In this document: in pieces, positions 1-8,401 of the stretch
Position numbering within the stretch: position 1 is the stretch's first letter
Layout: the number at the start of each line of letters is the position of its first letter
Origin: CAYLKS01 sp964384205 [NCBI: uncultured bacterium]
GTDB taxonomy: Bacteria; JAGOEH01
DNA length: 20,483 nt
Reading direction: 5' to 3'
Assembly (NCBI GenBank): GCA_964384205.1
Contig: CAYLKS010000004.1
Span: forward strand, 85,099 to 105,581
Notes under the pieces: generated by a model
Told to the model about the DNA's origin: nothing
The model's input: the letters and a program-made list of their open reading frames with translations, nothing else
Databases searched by the model: none
Position numbers and translations under genes: made by a program

Positions 1-3000
1 GTAAATATTTCTTTTAGCTGTGGTGCTTTTAATGATGGTGATTCTATTGAGATTAAAGCATGGGGTAGAGATGCTATTGATGTGCCTTGGTATCCTTTAA
101 CCAATACTAATTACTGGGATGTTTTTGATTATAATCAATTAGCATCTATTGACCATCAATCACAAGGTTATGCTACTGGTGATTACAATTTTAGAAAGGA
201 TTTCGAACATCCAAATATGGACTTAGATTCATCAGATGCTGTTGATACAACTACTACAACATACAGTTTCTTCTATTCACATGATCCTTCTTCATTCTGG
301 TGGACATCATGGGATTGGAGAACTGATGATGGTAATGGAGAATCTTCTACAGCTAATGATGATAAATATGCTTTCAAATATATCCATTGGTTAAATCAGG
401 CTCCATGGTATTATGATAAAATATCAAGAGCTGAAGGTTATGGCGATCAAACAGCGCTTCCTAATGATGAGACTAATAATAATGCATGGGATGCTGATAA
501 TGATGCAAATAACTTAGATGAAGATGTAAATTGGTACACAGCAGGTGGTGCTAATCAATACGATCAGAATGATGATGATTGGACAGATTTAGATTCAATT
601 AATGTTGCAAATAATGTTCATCATAACTGGGCTAAACCTGTATCAACAAGTTATAGATTTGCAAGTGGTGCAACAATTACATCTGTAAGTGATATTGATG
701 CATCATCTTTAGTTGGTACAACAACATGGTCATGGCCATATGGTCATGAAAATACTGACCCAGGGGTTGCTTCACCTTCTGCAACTAATAGCAATGGTGA
801 TGTAATTGCAAATTATAGAACAGGTCTTAAGACAAGTTTAACAGTAAACTTTTCATCATGTGATCAGTTCTATTATTGCAGTGATGTAGCAGATACAACA
901 GTTGGTTTTGCAATGGAAGTTTATGACAAAGATGGCAATATTAAATGGTACTGGCCATTTAAGATGGAAGATAATAGATACAACAATGGAAATACTTTTG
1001 CAGGCTGGGATACAGCTTTTGCAACAGATAAAGCAGCATTATCTGAAAATGGTCCTGTACAGTACGGCTGGTGGGATTGTGATTGTCCATCATGTAATGG
1101 TATTGATTGGCAGAATGTAAATGCTTTAAGTGGTTCTGGTTGTCAGTCATATACTGCTACTTTGTTCGTAGATTTCAATAAATTAGAAACTTATGATGTA
1201 AATGGTAATTACTTCCAGATTAATGAAAATGCGTTTGCAGATGGTGATAGTGTAGTTGTTTATACATTTACAAGAACACAGGGTGCTGATGATCAGTATT
1301 CAGGTGATGATCATATTGTAAAGAATAGCTGGTATTATTTAATTGATAAACAAGGGCCTACATTTGAAATTGCTGATATTGAAATTTATGTACCAAAAGA
1401 ACCTGGCACTGTTGGTTCAGATGTTGTAGCAAAAGGTGATTTCAACAATAAGTTAGAAGCAAGAGTAAACGACATTGTTAGAGTAAAAGTTGCTAATGCA
1501 ATGGATGATACAACATCAAGAAAATCTAATGGTGGCGACTATGCACAAAGAAGTGTTGGTCTTGCTGCAAATACAAATGATATTGGAGGAATTTCAGCTA
1601 CTAATGAAACAGCAGTAGGTGGTACAAATCCTACTAATGTTGCTACTACTTACGGTAATACTAATGTTGATGATTATGTATATCAATTAGAAGGTGTAGA
1701 TAGCACATATTATGCAGCAGTTCAGATTAATGATAATAGAACTAATGTAAGAGAATACACAACAACAATTCAAGTAACATTACGAGATAAATTAGGTAAT
1801 GTAACAAATAAGACCACAACAGTAGTAGTTGATAATAATGAACCTGGATTGATGTGGAATTACTGTGATAATAAATTAAATGCATTACCTTATGATGAAG
1901 ATGGTGATGGTACAATTGGTGATGATGAATATTTCTTAGGTTACTGGTTGAATAAAGAAGATGGCACATCATACGTAACAGATGTTGATGATGTAGTAGA
2001 TACAAATGGTATCACATTATATCAGGATGCGCAGAATCCAACAGCAAAATGGAACGAGATTTCTGATGATGTAATTGAAATGGTTGGTCATGTAGCAGGC
2101 CAGGACAGATCAGAAAAGATTGAATTATGTAATGGTCAGTTATACATTTTAATTAACTTCAATGACTTAATGTACACAGGCGCAGAAAATGGCCAGACAT
2201 TTACATCAACAGGTCAGGTATTTATTAAACCAGAAAATGGTTCTGCAAGACCTGTTCAAGCAGTTTCTTCTGAAGATATTTACAGAATAGTTGAAAAGTT
2301 ACAATATTTTGCAAATAACCCAACAATGGCTCCTTCTGTTGATTCAAAAGCTCATAAAGCAACAGCAAAGACAGCTACTAAAGATGGTTGGGTTGATGAA
2401 AATACATGGTTAGGTCAGGTTTACATTGGCGCAAATTCTGAATGGGATGGCGATGCTACTATCGGTGTTGTAGGTTTCTATGATAAAGCTGGAAACAAGA
2501 TGGATGCAGACACTGCTTGCTTTAAAGTATCCTTTACAACAACAGATGGTATTGTAGCATTAGTATCACCAAAAGAAGGTGATTCTACAAATGTTCCATT
2601 CGAATATTTAACAGCAACAGTACAAAACTTAACTTCAATCAATACATTACAATGGTATTATAAGATTGAAAAAGCAGCTTATGCTGATGAAGACACTTAT
2701 GATGAAGTTGCTGTAAATACTATCAATAATATTGATGAGTTCAGCACAACAACAAAGCCTGCTTCAAATGATGATGCTCCATACTTAACAACTAATGGTT
2801 CAGATATTGAAACTACTTATGTATATTTTGATGCTAAAGCAGCAGATGAAGATAATTTTGCAACAAGAAAAGACATCAAATTTAGAGTAGTAATTAAAGG
2901 CGCATCAGCTTGTGTTGATTCAATGAGTGATGAAGTTGGCAATATTGAAGTTGATTATGAAGCTCCACAAGTTGAAGTTGATTGTGATAATATTATGAGA

Positions 3001-6000
3001 GATGCATCAGCTAATTACGAAAAAGTATTATTAGCTGGCACATACTTTGATGATGTTACTAACTACTATGATATTACAGATGAAACACAAGCAGCATTAG
3101 CAAAAGCAGAAATTTCTTCTGTAGAATGGCAGGTATGGGATGTTACTCCTGATCCAGCAACAGAAAATTGGGTAACAATTACACCTAATGCAGTAACAAC
3201 AGTTGATGGTAATGAAGTAACAGAAATTACACCTGAAAATGCTAATAGCTTGGTATTCATTCCAGATTCAATGAGTATCAACAAATATGACAGCTTGCAA
3301 TTCAGATTAATCGCAGTAGATAATATGGGTAATGCAGATACATCAGAGGCATGTGCGGTTGAACAAATCGTTAAATTGCCTATGATGCTTGCAAGAGGTG
3401 ATAATAGAGATAATGCATTAATGTCAGTAGGTTTTGGTGGCGGATTAGACACAAGATCTTTCTGGCCAACATACTTCACATTAGATAATCCTTTATCATA
3501 CACAGTTGATGGTAAGGTTTATACAATAGATAGCTTACAGGTAACTACATTCACACATTATAACTTATCAGATCAGAATCCAGATGTTAATGATCCATTT
3601 GGAAGAAACTTCACATCTGGTATCAGAGAATATCCTGGTGATTCAGTATATGTAGTTGCTTACGACTTAGGTTCATTAATAAAAGATGATGCTGAAGTAT
3701 ACTTCTTGATCGAAGGTGCAAACAATGCTAATGGAGTTTATGAAGCTTCTAATGCATTATTTGCAAATGGTGAAAACAAAGAACAATTCTTAGCAGCTGA
3801 AAAAGTAACCATAGGTGATGATGAGGTTTGGGTTGCTAAATGGTTTATCGAAGATGAAAATGCAAAACAGGATGGTGTAGTAAGAGTTAAGATCGTTGTA
3901 AAAGAAGATGACGGTTCTGGCTCTTATGTTGTTAATGATAAATTAACAGATTATCAGTGGTTTGCATTAGATACAGAAGATCCTGATTTTGATGTAACTT
4001 ACACAGATGCAGACGGAAATGCTTTACCAACAGCTAAGGTTGTATCTGATGTAGTAAATACAGAAGATACTGGTAATGGTACTGTACAGAAGACATTAGT
4101 ATCTGCAGGTGGCGATGTTTTCGTAACAAACGCTCAGAAGATTAAAGCAATGATTAATGTAAATCAAACAGTATTCAATACTGATGAAAATGGTAATGTA
4201 GCTGAATTAGAAGGTAAAGCAAGATTATGGGCACACATTAATGTTGATTTTGAAGCTCCAACAGCTAATAATAGCAGAACATCTGATGAAGTATTTGCAA
4301 AATACTTTGTAGATGAAAATATGCCACAAACTTTCAAAGCTGTAGGTAACTGGCTTGATCCAGAAGTTGCAAAGACTTATGTATTTGAAACTGAAATTAA
4401 AGATGGTTCTACAAATACATCTGGCTTTGCATGGTTGAAGATTGAAACCAGAGACGCAGCTGGTAACTACACAAGAGATTGGTCAACAGATGAATGCACA
4501 GGTTTGGTAGTTTACATTGATACTAAAGCTCCATCTGCTCCTGATGCATCTAAATTAGGTGCAATACCTGTATCAAGCGAAGGTTCAACAGCTGCAGCAA
4601 ATACAGGTTTAGGTTCAGATAGAAATAGAGTAAAAGCAATGGCTGACGGCGACTCATACAAGATTTTCGGTTTTGCAGGTGCTGCAATTGATGATAGCTG
4701 GCCAGCAGAATTAGTAGCTGAAGGTAATTTACCAACAGTTAAAGTATGTGATAAAGACGGAAATGTTTTAGGCACAACTACTGCTAAGACTAATGGTAGC
4801 TTTACAGTTGTTGTAACAGAATTACCAGAAGATTCTATCTTCTACGTAAAAGTAGTTGATCTTGCTGGTAATGAATCAGCTGCTACAGCAGTTAAATTAC
4901 AACAACCTGTTACTGTTACTGTTAACTTGAACAGTGGCTGGAATCTCTTCAGTGTAAATGTTAAAGGTGGAAAATTAGAAGAAGTATTAGGACAGAGTGT
5001 AAACAGCACAGTCTTAAGCAACTTACAGTATGTATACACAGTATTAAGAGATGGTTCATCTGCATTGTATTCAGGTGAAGAGTTGGATGCTATTATAGCA
5101 GCTGGTGACACTACAGAAGTAGAACTCAACTCTGATGATGTATTAGCATACTGGATCAATGTATTACAACCATGTAACTTAACAGTTACAGGTATTCCAA
5201 TTGATCCAGAAACTGAGATTACATTAAATTCTGGTTGGAACTTTGTAGGTTACTTACCAGAAAATAATGCTAAGATCAGTGAAGCTATTGCATCAGGCTT
5301 GGATAATGTAGAAGCTATCGCTTATGATGGCGGAAGAACAGATGTTGTTAATGGTGTTCCAACAAATGATTTCATGATGTATACTGGTAAAGGTTACTTA
5401 TTCAAAGTAGCTGAAGGTGCAGAGGCAACTATAGTTTACAATCCTGACGCAGGTACAGGCAGTAAATTAGCAAAAGCACAACCACCAGTAGATGATCCAG
5501 AAGTATCCAAATCAAGAGTATTCCAGTTCTACACAGGTAAAATCACATTCGAAGGCAAACCAGCTGTAGAAGGTGATGTTGTTAAAGTATACGACGAAAA
5601 CGGCGTATTATGCGGTAAAGGTACTGTTGAAAAAGACGGTAGCTACAATATCGTTGTATACGGAGACGACAACTTAACTAAAGAAGATGAAGGTGCTACA
5701 AGTAATGGTAAGCTTATCTTCAAGATTAATGATCAGTATGAAGCAGTAGCTGATAATTCAGTATTTGCTGGTGATTACAGATTAGAAAAAATGAATCTTG
5801 ATGTAAGAAGACCATTACCAAAGACTTACTCACTCAGTCAGAACGTACCTAACCCATTCAACCCAACAACTGCTATTACTTACACCTTACCAGAAGAATC
5901 TAAAGTTGAACTTGTGATCTACAACACATTAGGTCAGAAAGTTAGAACTTTAGTAAATGGTAAGCAGAAAGCAGGTGTTCATAAGGTTGTATGGAATGGT

Positions 6001-6099
6001 AAGAATGATGATGGTGAAAAAGTAGCATCTGGTGTATACTTCTACAAAATCAAAGCTGGTAAGTTCGAAGATACTAAACAGATGATTATGGTTAAGTAG
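1..6099 (+). CDS. Giant multidomain secreted surface protein with C-terminal sorting module (5' end outside window)
   Basis: The frame is open from base 1, so the gene starts upstream; the GTG at 82 is internal. The visible part is 2,032 residues. The first ~300 residues are rich in Asp, Asn, Tyr and Trp with few Lys/Arg. Ig-like beta domains follow, seen as repeated linkers of the type D-x-x-x-P (near 1350, 1830, 2960, 3970, 4246 and 4520). A canonical EF-hand loop lies at residues 632-643. Residues ~1636-1819 hold two 'LNSGWN' segments, a module common in surface proteins of FCB-type bacteria. Residues ~1841-1936 are one copy of an ~85-residue module repeated in the next gene. Residues ~1939-2032 are the FlgD-Ig-like/type IX sorting module ('NPFNPTT', 'YNTLGQKVRTLV', 'GVYFYKIKAG'). 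It is probably exported across the outer membrane and anchored or released; S-layer-like or adhesin roles are possible but not shown. I recognise no catalytic domain. The 3' part uses many C-ending codons. Confidence 0.9.
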   Translation, partial: VNISFSCGAFNDGDSIEIKAWGRDAIDVPWYPLTNTNYWDVFDYNQLASIDHQSQGYATGDYNFRKDFEHPNMDLDSSDAVDTTTTTYSFFYSHDPSSFWWTSWDWRTDDGNGESSTANDDKYAFKYIHWLNQAPWYYDKISRAEGYGDQTALPNDETNNNAWDADNDANNLDEDVNWYTAGGANQYDQNDDDWTDLDSINVANNVHHNWAKPVSTSYRFASGATITSVSDIDASSLVGTTTWSWPYGHENTDPGVASPSATNSNGDVIANYRTGLKTSLTVNFSSCDQFYYCSDVADTTVGFAMEVYDKDGNIKWYWPFKMEDNRYNNGNTFAGWDTAFATDKAALSENGPVQYGWWDCDCPSCNGIDWQNVNALSGSGCQSYTATLFVDFNKLETYDVNGNYFQINENAFADGDSVVVYTFTRTQGADDQYSGDDHIVKNSWYYLIDKQGPTFEIADIEIYVPKEPGTVGSDVVAKGDFNNKLEARVNDIVRVKVANAMDDTTSRKSNGGDYAQRSVGLAANTNDIGGISATNETAVGGTNPTNVATTYGNTNVDDYVYQLEGVDSTYYAAVQINDNRTNVREYTTTIQVTLRDKLGNVTNKTTTVVVDNNEPGLMWNYCDNKLNALPYDEDGDGTIGDDEYFLGYWLNKEDGTSYVTDVDDVVDTNGITLYQDAQNPTAKWNEISDDVIEMVGHVAGQDRSEKIELCNGQLYILINFNDLMYTGAENGQTFTSTGQVFIKPENGSARPVQAVSSEDIYRIVEKLQYFANNPTMAPSVDSKAHKATAKTATKDGWVDENTWLGQVYIGANSEWDGDATIGVVGFYDKAGNKMDADTACFKVSFTTTDGIVALVSPKEGDSTNVPFEYLTATVQNLTSINTLQWYYKIEKAAYADEDTYDEVAVNTINNIDEFSTTTKPASNDDAPYLTTNGSDIETTYVYFDAKAADEDNFATRKDIKFRVVIKGASACVDSMSDEVGNIEVDYEAPQVEVDCDNIMRDASANYEKVLLAGTYFDDVTNYYDITDETQAALAKAEISSVEWQVWDVTPDPATENWVTITPNAVTTVDGNEVTEITPENANSLVFIPDSMSINKYDSLQFRLIAVDNMGNADTSEACAVEQIVKLPMMLARGDNRDNALMSVGFGGGLDTRSFWPTYFTLDNPLSYTVDGKVYTIDSLQVTTFTHYNLSDQNPDVNDPFGRNFTSGIREYPGDSVYVVAYDLGSLIKDDAEVYFLIEGANNANGVYEASNALFANGENKEQFLAAEKVTIGDDEVWVAKWFIEDENAKQDGVVRVKIVVKEDDGSGSYVVNDKLTDYQWFALDTEDPDFDVTYTDADGNALPTAKVVSDVVNTEDTGNGTVQKTLVSAGGDVFVTNAQKIKAMINVNQTVFNTDENGNVAELEGKARLWAHINVDFEAPTANNSRTSDEVFAKYFVDENMPQTFKAVGNWLDPEVAKTYVFETEIKDGSTNTSGFAWLKIETRDAAGNYTRDWSTDECTGLVVYIDTKAPSAPDASKLGAIPVSSEGSTAAANTGLGSDRNRVKAMADGDSYKIFGFAGAAIDDSWPAELVAEGNLPTVKVCDKDGNVLGTTTAKTNGSFTVVVTELPEDSIFYVKVVDLAGNESAATAVKLQQPVTVTVNLNSGWNLFSVNVKGGKLEEVLGQSVNSTVLSNLQYVYTVLRDGSSALYSGEELDAIIAAGDTTEVELNSDDVLAYWINVLQPCNLTVTGIPIDPETEITLNSGWNFVGYLPENNAKISEAIASGLDNVEAIAYDGGRTDVVNGVPTNDFMMYTGKGYLFKVAEGAEATIVYNPDAGTGSKLAKAQPPVDDPEVSKSRVFQFYTGKITFEGKPAVEGDVVKVYDENGVLCGKGTVEKDGSYNIVVYGDDNLTKEDEGATSNGKLIFKINDQYEAVADNSVFAGDYRLEKMNLDVRRPLPKTYSLSQNVPNPFNPTTAITYTLPEESKVELVIYNTLGQKVRTLVNGKQKAGVHKVVWNGKNDDGEKVASGVYFYKIKAGKFEDTKQMIMVK
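1894..1929 (+). other. EF-hand/dockerin-like calcium-binding loop inside the giant surface protein
   Basis: The codons translate to DEDGDGTIGDDE, residues 632-643 counted from the first codon in the window. Asp at loop positions 1, 3 and 5, Gly at 6, Ile at 8 and Glu at 12 match the canonical EF-hand calcium loop exactly. The flanks are not obviously helical and no second loop is evident nearby, so this is more likely a single structural calcium site in a beta-rich protein than a full EF-hand pair or a dockerin. Confidence 0.6.
5521..5808 (+). repeat. Shared ~85-residue module, copy in the giant protein
   Basis: The segment encodes a beta-rich unit with the pattern G-x-V-V-K-V-Y-D-E-N-G, then L-C-G, then G-S-Y-N-I-x-V-Y-G-D-D, then E-G-A/P, then G-x-x-I-x-F-x-I-N-D. 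Four related units follow in the next gene. The pattern is familiar from secreted proteins of FCB-type bacteria, sitting just before the sorting module, and may be a transthyretin-like/carboxypeptidase-regulatory-like fold (inference). Confidence 0.7.
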
Positions 6100-6113
6100 T
6101 TATTCCTATAGAC

Positions 6114-6180
6114 GAAGCTCCCATCCGGAAGAGGATGGGGGCTTCCTGAGGGTGATGGATAATTGTCATCCTCAGGAAGC
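6114..6180 (+). promoter_or_regulatory. Two overlapping, mutually exclusive hairpins between the surface-protein genes
   Basis: Hairpin 1 pairs 6114-6126 with 6133-6145 (13 bp, one G-U, 6-nt loop). Hairpin 2 pairs 6141-6151 with 6170-6180 (11 perfect bp), extendable inward with wobble pairs to a 6-nt loop. They share 6141-6145, so both cannot form fully at once. No U-run follows either stem, so this is not a standard rho-independent terminator. It may stabilise or attenuate the mRNA between the two genes. Confidence 0.6.
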
Positions 6181-6225
6181 CTTGAGATTGCTGGTGTGAA
6201 GGCAATGTTAAAAAAAAATAAAAAT

Positions 6226-6230
6226 GGAGG
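6226..6230 (+). promoter_or_regulatory. Shine-Dalgarno fixing the start of the second surface protein
   Basis: GGAGG lies 7 nt before ATG 6238. It rules out the longer in-frame TTG start at 6163, which lies inside the upstream hairpin, and it leaves a protein beginning with a clean signal peptide. Confidence 0.85.
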
Positions 6231-6237
6231 AAAACAA

Positions 6238-8214
6238 ATGAAGAAGTTTTTGAGTGCTTTGTTTATTTTGGTATTTGTAGCAACAGTTAGTTTTGCGCAG
6301 GTGAAAGTTTTGTATATTCAGGGTACAGAGAGTATGTATGATGTTAGCAAGATTGCTCCGGGTAAAGTTGTTGTTGCTTATAACCAATTGGGTATTAAAT
6401 TAGCTGAGACAACAGTGCAGAATTATGGAGAGTACACATTGACATTATATCAGGCAGATCCTGAAAAGGGAACTTATGGATATTTGCCAGATGATACTAT
6501 TAGATTATATGTAGATGGTATAGAAGTTAAATCAAAAGATGAAAATACATATACTTATCCAATTATACCGGGGGATAATTCTCTTATTAATTTTGAATTT
6601 GTAGTAGTTGGTAAAGAAATAACTAAGACTTATGTAATGAATTATTTTAAGAGTGAAAATACATTTTTAAATGGAGGCAAAGCACCAGTTGGAACAAAAG
6701 TATCTGTTTATATGGAAAATGGTAAGAAAGTAGGTGAAGGAGAATGTAATGATAATGGATCATTTAATATAACAGTATATGGTGATGATCCATTGACTGC
6801 TGATTTTAAAGAAGGTCCAGTAAAAGGTGAAAAATTATATTTTTACTTAGATGGAGTATTAGCAAAAGTAATAGGTGGGGATGATACATTTGGAGATAAT
6901 TATGATGAGAAGACAGTAGATTTATATGCATCTACTGCAAGAGCATCAAGTCCATTATGGTGTAATTATGCGGGAGTTGTATATATTAATGGTGAGATGG
7001 CAGAGCCAGGTACAGTAATTAAAGTAGTTGATAAAGATGGTATTATATGTGGTGGTCCTTATGTTTTAAATAGTTATGGAAATTTTGATATAATGGTATC
7101 AGGTGATGATTCTAATACCAGTATGGTATTGAATGATATTGAAGTATTAGATGAAGGTGCAGATTTAGGTGAGACAGTTACTTTTTATATTAAGCCTGTG
7201 GAAGGTAGAGATTATTTAGAAGCAACAGCAGAACCTGCTGATCATAAATTTGAGAATCAAGGTTCAATTAGTGGTTTGAAATTATCAGTAGAATATGGTA
7301 ATAAAATAGTTGAAACATCTAAATTTTGTGATTTTGTAAGTAGCGATAGTAAGATAAATGGATTGTTATTACCGCCATCTACAGTTGTAAAGGCTTATGC
7401 ATTTGTAAATGGTAAATTAGTATTATGTGGAGAAACTACAGTTTCTGAATATGGTTCTTTTTCATTAAGAGTATATGGTGATGATGAAAACACAGAATAT
7501 ATTGAAGGTCCAACAGCAAATGGTGAGAAGGTTTATTTTACAATTAATGATATGCCTGCAAATATTGAAAAAGGTGATAATACTTTTGAAGAATTAGGTA
7601 GTAAAAATATAACTTTATATATTCCAGTTGAAGTTGTTGCTCCGATGAATGTAACAGCAGAAGATTTAGCTGATGAGCCAAAGATCAAAGTTACATGGGA
7701 TGCTGTTGATGATGTTAATTTGAAGGAATATAAAGTTTATAGAAAAGTTAATGGAGGAGATGCTGAATTTTTAACAACAACAACAGAAACAGAATATTTA
7801 GATGCAAATATTGAAGATGGTCAGAAATATGAATATGGTGTATCTGCAGTTAATATTTATGGTACAGAAAGCGATATTTCATGGTCATCTGAAGTTACAG
7901 CGGTAGATGTAGTTGAAAATACAAATATCAATAAGAAATTTGATTTAGGTCAGAATTATCCTAATCCATTTAATAGTATGACAGTGATTCCTTTCTCATT
8001 AAATGAGAGCAAAAAAGTTAGCATTAAAATTTATAATGTATTAGGTCAGGAAGTTAGAACTTTGGTTAATAATAAAATATTTGATTCAGGTTCTCATAAG
8101 GTTACATGGAATGGTAAAGATAATAATGGAAAATCAGTTCCAACTGGTGTTTATTACTATAGATTAGAATCTAAAGATAATGTAATGATTAAGAAAATGA
8201 TTTATATGAAATAG
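6238..8214 (+). CDS. Secreted repeat-module/FN3 protein with C-terminal sorting module
   Basis: The product has 658 residues. ATG 6238 is chosen because GGAGG precedes it by 7 nt and a signal peptide follows: MKK, a hydrophobic core to residue ~18, and likely cleavage around SFA-Q (residues 18-21). Four divergent copies of one ~85-residue module span ~39-125, 140-232, 242-340 and 368-462, with recurring 'VYGDD', 'EG', 'NGEKVYF' and 'LCG' signatures. An FN3 domain lies at ~465-555 ('KIKVTWDAV', 'YKVYRKV', 'YGVSAVN'). The sorting module lies at ~568-658 ('GQNYPNPFNS', 'YNVLGQEVRTLV', 'GVYYYRLES'). It is secreted and probably cell-surface associated, with a binding or structural role; no catalytic motif is visible. 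It sits 138 bp downstream of the giant protein, is closed by the terminator at 8236, and uses almost only T-ending codons, unlike the 3' end of its neighbour. Confidence 0.92.
   Translation: MKKFLSALFILVFVATVSFAQVKVLYIQGTESMYDVSKIAPGKVVVAYNQLGIKLAETTVQNYGEYTLTLYQADPEKGTYGYLPDDTIRLYVDGIEVKSKDENTYTYPIIPGDNSLINFEFVVVGKEITKTYVMNYFKSENTFLNGGKAPVGTKVSVYMENGKKVGEGECNDNGSFNITVYGDDPLTADFKEGPVKGEKLYFYLDGVLAKVIGGDDTFGDNYDEKTVDLYASTARASSPLWCNYAGVVYINGEMAEPGTVIKVVDKDGIICGGPYVLNSYGNFDIMVSGDDSNTSMVLNDIEVLDEGADLGETVTFYIKPVEGRDYLEATAEPADHKFENQGSISGLKLSVEYGNKIVETSKFCDFVSSDSKINGLLLPPSTVVKAYAFVNGKLVLCGETTVSEYGSFSLRVYGDDENTEYIEGPTANGEKVYFTINDMPANIEKGDNTFEELGSKNITLYIPVEVVAPMNVTAEDLADEPKIKVTWDAVDDVNLKEYKVYRKVNGGDAEFLTTTTETEYLDANIEDGQKYEYGVSAVNIYGTESDISWSSEVTAVDVVENTNINKKFDLGQNYPNPFNSMTVIPFSLNESKKVSIKIYNVLGQEVRTLVNNKIFDSGSHKVTWNGKDNNGKSVPTGVYYYRLESKDNVMIKKMIYMK
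6352..7623 (+). repeat. Block of four diverged ~85-residue module repeats
   Basis: The units are at approximately 6352-6612, 6655-6933, 6961-7257 and 7339-7623. They share a Val-rich strand, a 'NG' or 'DG' turn, often 'CG', then 'YG(S/N/E)(F/Y)', then 'VYGDD' or a variant, and a closing 'FYI/FTI' strand. The first copy is the most diverged, with 'YQADP' in place of 'VYGDD'. The repeats are protein-level; no long DNA identity remains, so they are old duplications. Confidence 0.75.
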
Positions 8215-8235
8215 TATAGAGTAACAGTATAATAA

Positions 8236-8277
8236 AAAAGCCCTATGGTATTATTTCCATAGGGCTTTTATTATTTT
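8236..8277 (+). terminator. Rho-independent terminator after the surface-protein genes
   Basis: A perfect 13-bp stem pairs 8236-8248 (AAAAGCCCTATGG) with 8257-8269 and has an 8-nt loop. A T-rich tail (ATTATTTTT) follows. It lies 22 nt past the stop at 8214. The A-run before the stem may make it work on the other strand too. Confidence 0.92.
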
Positions 8278-8364
8278 TAGAGATTAAGATATTTAGTGGG
8301 GATTGTGAGGATAATGTATTTTTTAATAAATAATTATGTTTACTTGAAATACTAAAAATATGGC

Positions 8365-8400
8365 TTGACAAAAGTTAAAAAATTTTTAAATTTAACTTGC
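8365..8400 (+). promoter_or_regulatory. Promoter for the ligA operon, apparently leaderless
   Basis: TTGACA at 8365-8370 is a perfect -35 box. A -10 candidate TAAATT lies at 8387-8392 with a 16-nt spacer. The expected transcription start is at about 8399-8402, on the ATG of ligA at 8402. No Shine-Dalgarno precedes that ATG. An inverted repeat spans the -10 region. Confidence 0.6.
8372..8398. promoter_or_regulatory. Inverted repeat across the -10 region of the ligA promoter
   Basis: AAGTTAAA at 8372-8379 is the exact reverse complement of TTTAACTT at 8391-8398, with an 11-nt AT-only centre. It lies directly after the -35 box and covers the -10, where a repressor operator would sit. In DNA this AT-rich, chance is a serious alternative. 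Confidence 0.3.
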
Positions 8401-8401
8401 A

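Noticed and set aside
82-84. GTG as the start codon of the giant protein
   Set aside because: The same frame is open and protein-like back to base 1, there is no Shine-Dalgarno, and no signal peptide follows.
3066-3503. Minus-strand ORF of 145 codons, and other ORFs antisense to the giant gene
   Set aside because: They are shadows of a biased coding frame: no ribosome site, no recognisable protein features, and low-complexity composition.
4512-5159. Further antisense ORFs in the giant gene
   Set aside because: Same reason; the + frame shows continuous domain structure through this stretch.
6100-6180. Rho-independent terminator after the giant gene
   Set aside because: Strong stems exist but neither strand has a U-tract next to them; recorded as a regulatory hairpin pair instead.
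6163-6237. Longer N-terminus of the second surface protein from TTG 6163
   Set aside because: It lies in the hairpin region; GGAGG before ATG 6238 and the signal peptide at 6238 fix the shorter start.
1-8214. CRISPR array, satellite or phage tail-fibre region
   Set aside because: No direct DNA repeats with regular spacing; repeats are only protein-level, and the sorting modules identify secreted cellular proteins.
8278-8364. Small RNA or extra gene between the terminator and the ligA promoter
   Set aside because: I see no stable structure, no ORF with a ribosome site and no second terminator there.
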